A stretch of 9,175 bases of DNA, from NCBI GenBank assembly GCA_008668235.1, contig RQCP01000046.1, positions 1-9,175 of the forward strand, written 5' to 3'. The DNA comes from Collinsella aerofaciens (GTDB lineage: Bacteria > Actinomycetota > Coriobacteriia > Coriobacteriales > Coriobacteriaceae). The position numbers and the translations under genes are program-made. Below, piece by piece: positions 6,354-9,175 of this stretch. The number at the start of each line of letters is the position of its first letter. The first letter of the stretch is position 1. Below the pieces are notes generated by a model. The model ran no database searches and had not been told where the DNA came from. It saw only the letters and a list, made by a program, of their open reading frames with translations.

Positions 6354-6992
6354 ATGGCGTTCGACTTTAAGAAGGAATGCAAGGAGCTCTACAAACCTGC
6401 AAGCAAGCCGAGTATCGTAACTGTCCCGCCTATGAGCTACGTTGCCGTTCGCGGCAAGGGCGACCCAAATACCGAAGGTGGCGAGTATCAAAACGCCCTG
6501 CCGCTGCTTTACGGAATCGCCTATACCGTCAAGATGTCGAAGAAAGGCTCAAGGAGTATCGAGGGCTATTTCGACTTTGTGGTACCGCCGCTCGAGGGTT
6601 TCTGGTGGCAAGACTCCCCGAGTGGCGACATCGATTATGTACGCAAGGACGATTTCAACTTTATCTCGTGCATCCGCCTGCCCGATTTCGTCAGCCGAGA
6701 TGATTTTGACTGGGCAGTCGCGGAAGCCACGACCAAAAAGAAACTGGACTTTTCCGCCGTCGAGCTGCTTAAAGTTGACGAGGGTCTCTGCGTTCAATGC
6801 ATGCACACCGGGCCCAACGACAACGAACCGGCGACCGTAGACGCTATGCATGAATACACGACCGAGCAGGGCTATGTCCCCGACTTCTCAGATACCCGTT
6901 TACATCACGAAATCTATCTTTCCGATCCACGCAAGTGTGCGCCGGAGAAACTTAAGACTGTGGTTCGTCATCCTATCAAGCGCGCTGAATAG
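6354..6992 (+). CDS. GyrI-like small-molecule-binding domain protein (212 aa)
   Basis: A stand-alone, soluble GyrI-like (SRPBCC-unrelated, SOUL/GyrI fold) protein of the Lin2189-like group, not fused to an AraC DNA-binding domain. Family features seen: the opening KKECKELYKPASKPSIVTVP, MSYVAVRGKGDPN (28-39), ALPLLYGIAYTVKM (48-61), EGYFDFVVPPLEGFWW (70-85), and the C-terminal HHEIYLSDPRK (184-194) with Glu186, followed by LKTVVRHP. Proteins of this group have been shown to hydrolyse cyclopropane-bearing DNA alkylators of the yatakemycin/CC-1065 type; others bind drugs, and E. coli GyrI (SbmC) protects DNA gyrase and is LexA-controlled. The ATG at 6354 follows AAAGGCGG by five bases. It is divergent from the exporter operon and carries an SOS-type palindrome upstream. 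The enzymatic role here is inferred. Confidence 0.85.
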   Translation: MAFDFKKECKELYKPASKPSIVTVPPMSYVAVRGKGDPNTEGGEYQNALPLLYGIAYTVKMSKKGSRSIEGYFDFVVPPLEGFWWQDSPSGDIDYVRKDDFNFISCIRLPDFVSRDDFDWAVAEATTKKKLDFSAVELLKVDEGLCVQCMHTGPNDNEPATVDAMHEYTTEQGYVPDFSDTRLHHEIYLSDPRKCAPEKLKTVVRHPIKRAE

Positions 6993-7065
6993 CGTGGAGC
7001 GTCATTTCACGCGCTAGGTTTTAAGCCAGCCAACCAGCCGCCTCCTAGGCTGTCAAGCAATTATC

Positions 7066-7092
7066 TTGACGCGGCCCGCCGCATCTTATAAG
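7066..7092 (+). promoter_or_regulatory. Candidate promoter of the AbiF-type locus
   Basis: TTGACG (7066-7071) matches the -35 consensus at five of six positions, and TATAAG (7087-7092) the -10 at five of six, but the spacing of 15 bases is short. The predicted start near 7100 falls at the beginning of the pseudoknot-capable leader, which supports the call. An inverted repeat GTCAAG/CTTGAC (7052-7057, 7065-7070) overlaps the -35 and could be an operator. No strong terminator for the GyrI-like gene is visible in 6993-7065. Confidence 0.45.
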
Positions 7093-7100
7093 TTTGTTTT

Positions 7101-7161
7101 GCTAAAGCTGGAAAGCCTCTCAACGATGCGCAACTCCAGCCCTTTTTCTATCAAGAGGCTT
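7101..7161 (+). ncRNA. abiF-like structured RNA upstream of the Abi gene
   Basis: Two interlocked helices are visible. GCTGGA (7107-7112) pairs with TCCAGC (7135-7140), and AAGCCTCT (7113-7120) pairs perfectly with AGAGGCTT (7154-7161), an order that gives an H-type pseudoknot. CCTTTTTCT follows the first helix. The AGAGG ribosome site of the Abi gene lies inside the second helix, three bases from the start codon (7164), so folding should hide it. The abiF RNA motif is a known conserved RNA found just upstream of Abi_2/AbiF genes. Position, size and pseudoknot fit, but the match to the published motif is from memory. Confidence 0.6.
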
Positions 7162-7525
7162 AAATGAAATACCAGAAGTCGCGGATATCCATCAACGAAC
7201 AAATAGCACTATTGACAGAAAACAAGGGTCTTAAGTGCTCTGATCAAAGCGAACTCGAGCGAGCTTTGGTCGAAGCCAACCACTACAGACTGTCGGCCTA
7301 CTGGTTTCCCTACAAAACCAAATGCAAGTCCGGGATTACCATCTTTCGCGAAGGCACAACATTCGAAACCATCATCTACACGTATGAATTTGACCGAGCC
7401 CTCCGGCAGTTAATGTTTGATGCGGTCGGCAGTGCGGTCGGCAGAATTGAGATCTACCTCAGAAGCAGAATTGCCTATCTTGCCTCTGAGGAACGCGGGC
7501 CTTTCCGTTACCCAGATGTCGCCAT

Positions 7526-7738
7526 AACGAGGCTCAACTCGGCATGCCCGTCGAGCTCTGCGCCGCACTGGGCTACGCAGCCGTCTTTGGCAGCGCCACC
7601 AATACGATGCTCGCACCCATCCTTATTGGCTGCGAAGTCTTCGGCTTTGGTAACTTGCCGATGTTCTTTATTGTCTGCGTCGTGGCTTACCTGTTCAACA
7701 TGGATAAATCGATCTACGCCCTGCAGGAGCGGGCGTAG
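7526..7738 (+). pseudogene. 3' fragment of a ClC-type voltage-gated chloride channel gene
   Basis: In the frame ending at TAG 7736-7738, the sequence reads NEAQLGMPVELCAALGYAAV, FGSATNTMLAPILIGCEVFG, FGNLPMFFIVCVVAYLF, then NMDKSIYALQERA. This is the characteristic end of bacterial ClC family proteins: a glycine-rich ALGYAAVFG helix, a TNT-LAP segment, an E-x-FG motif, a last membrane helix with AYLF, and SIY-x-Q. The full protein is over 400 residues, so about 85% is absent. It joins the Abi fragment somewhere in about 7515-7535. An ATG at 7544 exists but a 64-residue channel tail would not function. Confidence 0.8.
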
Positions 7739-7744
7739 ATCGAT
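7708..7744. repeat. 13-bp perfect inverted repeat over the ClC fragment stop codon
   Basis: ATCGATCTACGCC (7708-7720) and GGCGTAGATCGAT (7732-7744) pair perfectly around an 11-base loop. The repeat spans the last codons and TAG of the channel fragment. No T-tract follows directly, so it may act in mRNA stability or as an insertion target rather than as a standard terminator. Confidence 0.75.
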
Positions 7745-7764
7745 GTCCAGGCAGGCGGTCTCAA

Positions 7765-7850
7765 CCGGAAACGGCGTCCCACTCTGAGGCTGTATTCCGG
7801 GACACGCTTTCCGCTTGGGACGCCATTCGGAAAGCGCATCCCGTTCTTTC
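7765..7850. terminator. Twin hairpins with complementary loops between convergent genes
   Basis: Hairpin 1 has arms CCGGAA (7765-7770) and TTCCGG (7795-7800). Hairpin 2 has CGGGA plus CGCTTTCCG (7798-7802, 7805-7813) pairing with CGGAAAGCG plus TCCCG (7828-7836, 7839-7843), interrupted by a CA/CA internal loop, and is followed on the plus strand by TTCTTTC. The two hairpins overlap at three bases, so their ends would compete. The loops contain GGCGTCCCA (7773-7781) and TGGGACGCC (7816-7824), complementary over nine bases. Hairpin 2 is well placed as a bidirectional terminator for the channel remnant and the alkyltransferase gene. Confidence 0.6.
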
Positions 7851-7882
7851 ACGGCGTCTTGGTTATGCAAAGTGCTCGAGCG

Positions 7883-8461
7883 TTACTCCTCGTACGCGCC
7901 CTCAAGCCGCAGCAGCCACTCCTTGCGGTCGAGGCCGCCGGCATATCCGTTGAGCGAACCATCGGCGGCAACCACGCGATGGCACGGCACAATAATCGAA
8001 ATGGGATTACGCGCGACCGCGGCCCCCACGGCACGGGGAGACGCAACGGGTGCTTCGTTTCCCGGTACACGATGTCGAGCCGCAACACGCTGGGCGATCT
8101 CACCATACGTAGCGACCTCGCCACGCGGGATAGAAAGCAGCTCAAACCAAACCTCGCGCTGAAACGCCGTACCAATCATATGCAACGGCGGCGTAAACCG
8201 AGGCTCCTGCCCCGCAAAATAAGCATTCAGCCAAGCCCAAGAACGCTCAAGTACCGACGAGGCAGCACCGTTTGTCGGATTCACCGAAGACATGCCGCCA
8301 GCACCAGAAACCGCATCGGCGCCTACGACATACTCCGCATCCTCTTTGAGCAGCGTAGAGCCAAAGTGCTCCTGACCCTCAAACCAAAGCCCCGTCAAAC
8401 CGCGGCCATCAGCGGCAAGCAAGATTTCGCCCAAAGGCGAAGCAAACGTCGTCGTGACCAC
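7883..8461 (-). CDS. ogt: Methylated-DNA--[protein]-cysteine S-methyltransferase (O6-alkylguanine repair)
   Basis: A suicide DNA-repair enzyme that moves alkyl groups from O6-alkylguanine (and O4-alkylthymine) to its own cysteine. The active site PCHRVV is at 159-164 with Cys160. Also seen are the N-terminal SPLGEILLAADGRGLTGLWF domain, GTAFQREVWFELLSIPRGEVATYGEIA (97-123, helix-turn-helix minor-groove-binding segment), SPRAVGAAVARNPISII (141-157), and the closing GYAGGLDRKEWLLRLEG (172-188). At 192 residues it is slightly long; the extra length is a linker near 45-70 and an insert ARHRVPGNEAPVA before the SPRAVG helix. The GTG start at 8461 is supported by AAAGGAG six bases upstream. It is a single gene, convergent with the Abi/ClC remnant, with twin hairpins just past its stop. 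No SOS-type box is visible in front of it. The symbol could equally be given as mgmt/adaB type. Confidence 0.93.
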   Translation of the reverse strand: MVTTTFASPLGEILLAADGRGLTGLWFEGQEHFGSTLLKEDAEYVVGADAVSGAGGMSSVNPTNGAASSVLERSWAWLNAYFAGQEPRFTPPLHMIGTAFQREVWFELLSIPRGEVATYGEIAQRVAARHRVPGNEAPVASPRAVGAAVARNPISIIVPCHRVVAADGSLNGYAGGLDRKEWLLRLEGAYEE

Positions 8462-8485
8462 CAGCGGCTCCTTTCAAAACTCCGC

Positions 8486-8513
8486 AACATAATACCGCGA
8501 ATTGTGCAGACAA
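8486..8513 (-). promoter_or_regulatory. Candidate promoter of the alkyltransferase gene
   Basis: On the minus strand, TTGTCT (8508-8513) and TATGTT (8486-8491) are separated by 16 bases; each matches the consensus at four of six positions. The start would fall near 8479, just before the AAAGGAG site. Confidence 0.3.
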
Positions 8514-8626
8514 CCCCGCAGATACGTCTGGGCGGGCTCGCAATTGCTTAAGCGAGGCTGTTTTCCCCAATCAAGCGAAGAAGACGCGGGGCATCGACGC
8601 CAGAGCGGCACCTCTATCAGCTGAGC

Positions 8627-8798
8627 TCTAATACTTTCCCGAGAAGTGAACGAGTAAAAACGAGGCCCTGGAGCATCCACACCTTTAGACCAAAAAACCG
8701 CAGGATTCGTGCAGCAAAACCGCAGGAAATAGCGGTCAGAATATGCCAATGCTTCGGGAGTCAAAATAAGGTCGTTCACTTCTCGGGATAGTATTAGA
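8627..8798. repeat. 172-bp element bounded by 27-bp inverted repeats
   Basis: Positions 8627-8653 and 8772-8798 are inverted copies with one mismatch in 27 (core CCCGAGAAGTGAACGA). The 118-base interior carries a 12-base direct repeat AAAACCGCAGGA (8694-8705, 8716-8727). It resembles a miniature inverted-repeat element or a very long-stemmed RNA. No clear target-site duplication flanks it. A minus-strand ORF crosses it (8474-8809, GTG start, 111 residues) but has no recognisable domain, so I treat it as spurious or part of a repeat family. I see no gene in 8462-8626. Confidence 0.7.
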
Positions 8799-8830
8799 CC
8801 CCGATTCACCCCAACCCCAAAGTCACCTCA

Positions 8831-8963
8831 GGCAGTAGGCGCGACAGCGCCGCGGCTGCCGTCACGGCCCCGCAGTCACCCCAGGCAGCAGGCGCAACGC
8901 GCCGCAGCTGCCGGCCGCGCCCCACAGTCCCCAAGGCGGCAGGCGCAAAGCGCCGAGGCCGCC
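8831..8963. repeat. Three tandem ~52-base repeats, each folding into the same two-tier hairpin
   Basis: The hairpins lie at 8831-8860, 8884-8912 and 8935-8963. Each has an outer 6-pair stem, a single A, an inner GGCGC/GCGCC stem, and a 3-4 base loop. Outer arms are GGCAGT/GCTGCC, GGCAGC/GCTGCC and GGCGGC/GCCGCC. The third shows a compensatory A-T to G-C change, and the first a G-T wobble. Each unit is preceded by AGTC followed by CACC or CCCC. ORFs here have no coding character. Confidence 0.8.
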
Positions 8964-9057
8964 GCCGGGACCAGGGCCCGCAACAGCCACGTGCTCCCAT
9001 CAGCCCAGCGGCCCCAACCAACAACGCCCCCATCGCAGGCCGCTCGTAACAGCGTCA

Positions 9058-9175
9058 CCGCAGGCGGGGGCCGGGCGTAGTTTTAAGAACACGCCGCCGA
9101 CCCGTGTGGGGGCCGGTGGGCGGGGGGGGCAGGGGCGGGGCCAGGGGCCCCCAAAGGGGGGGGGGGGGGGTGAAA
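9058..9175 (+). other. G-rich, low-complexity window end with quadruplex potential
   Basis: G-tracts of at least four (9122-9129, 9132-9135, 9137-9140, 9144-9147) are separated by loops of two, one and three bases, a strong G-quadruplex pattern. It is followed by a run of 15 G (9156-9170) and TGAAA. Runs of G at a sequence end can be artefacts of two-colour sequencing or a contig edge, so this tail should be read with caution. No gene is visible in 8964-9175. Confidence 0.6.

Larger units (their letters stand above)
7164..7787 (+). pseudogene. Truncated Abi_2/AbiF-type abortive infection gene, fused out of frame to foreign sequence
   Basis: Residues 1 to about 119 are a typical Abi_2 (HEPN-superfamily, AbiD/AbiF-like) N-terminus: a lysine-rich start MKYQKSRISINEQIALL, ANHYRLSAYWFPYK (38-51), IFREGTTFETIIYTYEFDRALRQLM (60-84), GRIEIYLRSRIAYL (93-106), ERGPFRYPD (110-118). 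From about residue 120 the open frame becomes Ser/Pro/Cys/Trp-rich sequence without family character, while another frame (7526-7738) encodes the end of a chloride channel. The intact family is usually near 300 residues, so more than half, including the C-terminal part of the HEPN domain, is missing. It is preceded by an abiF-like leader whose helix covers its AGAGG site. Such proteins are thought to act as RNA-cleaving toxins in phage defence; this copy should be inactive. A deletion or an assembly chimera are the two explanations. Confidence 0.8.

Noticed and set aside
6991..7022. GCGTG/CACGC stem followed by TTTT as terminator of the GyrI-like gene
   Set aside because: Only five pairs, and the T-run is short and six bases away; too weak to call.
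8599..8631. tRNA-like D-arm string (minus strand AGCTCAGCTGATAGAG) beside the inverted-repeat element
   Set aside because: No matching acceptor stem or T-arm (no GGTTCGA-type loop) at the expected distances, so not a tRNA or a supportable tRNA attachment site.
8831..8963. Tandem array as a CRISPR
   Set aside because: Units have no constant repeat with unique spacers of regular length; the similarity covers whole units, and no cas gene is present.
8806..9058. Minus-strand ORFs of 60-75 residues in the tandem hairpin array
   Set aside because: Ala/Arg/Gly-rich translations of repeats, with two overlapping frames equally open and no ribosome site.

Overview
The window most resembles a chromosomal stretch from a gut Coriobacteriia, probably Collinsella. 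The basis is GC-rich but mixed codon use, strong GGAGG-type ribosome sites, protein flavour, and a GC-rich interspersed repeat that I recall from Collinsella genomes (from memory, no search was run). The far right end has a 15-G run and may be a contig end.

Layout. Positions 1-250 hold a left-truncated copy (A) of a GC-rich repeat lying just 3' of a small minus-strand gene (272-601). Positions 602-1049 are non-coding apart from two tiny convergent, mutually similar ORFs and a long hairpin (934-999). Positions 1050-1970 carry a minus-strand gene for a membrane-anchored HTH regulator, split by one in-frame TAG. Positions 1971-2609 are packed with structure: a second long hairpin of the same family (2156-2220), nested stem-loops (2236-2360), and copy B of the repeat (2312-2554), about 91% identical to copy A. 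In both copies the gene-proximal end is a stem followed by T5 on the minus strand, so each appears to terminate the gene upstream of it.

Positions 2610-6082 are a two-gene minus-strand ABC exporter operon: a MacB/LolD-type ATPase followed 5 bases later by a 921-residue permease with two FtsX domains. A divergent intergenic region (6083-6353) carries a perfect LexA/SOS-type palindrome in front of a GyrI-like protein (6354-6992). Some members of that superfamily hydrolyse cyclopropane-type DNA alkylators.

Next comes a degraded defence locus. A promoter-like sequence and a pseudoknot-capable leader resembling the abiF RNA motif precede the first ~119 codons of an Abi_2/AbiF-type gene, which is fused out of frame to the last ~70 codons of a ClC chloride channel. 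Two adjacent hairpins with complementary loops lie between this remnant and a convergent Ogt-type O6-alkylguanine-DNA alkyltransferase (7883-8461). Positions 8462-9175 contain no convincing gene. They hold an element with 27-bp inverted repeats (8627-8798), three tandem hairpins with a compensatory base-pair change (8831-8963), and a G-rich tail with quadruplex potential.

Together, an SOS-type GyrI-like protein and Ogt suggest handling of DNA alkylation. The AbiF-type RNA/protein remnant marks a former defence or toxin-antitoxin locus. The non-coding space is unusually rich in repeated, structured elements.
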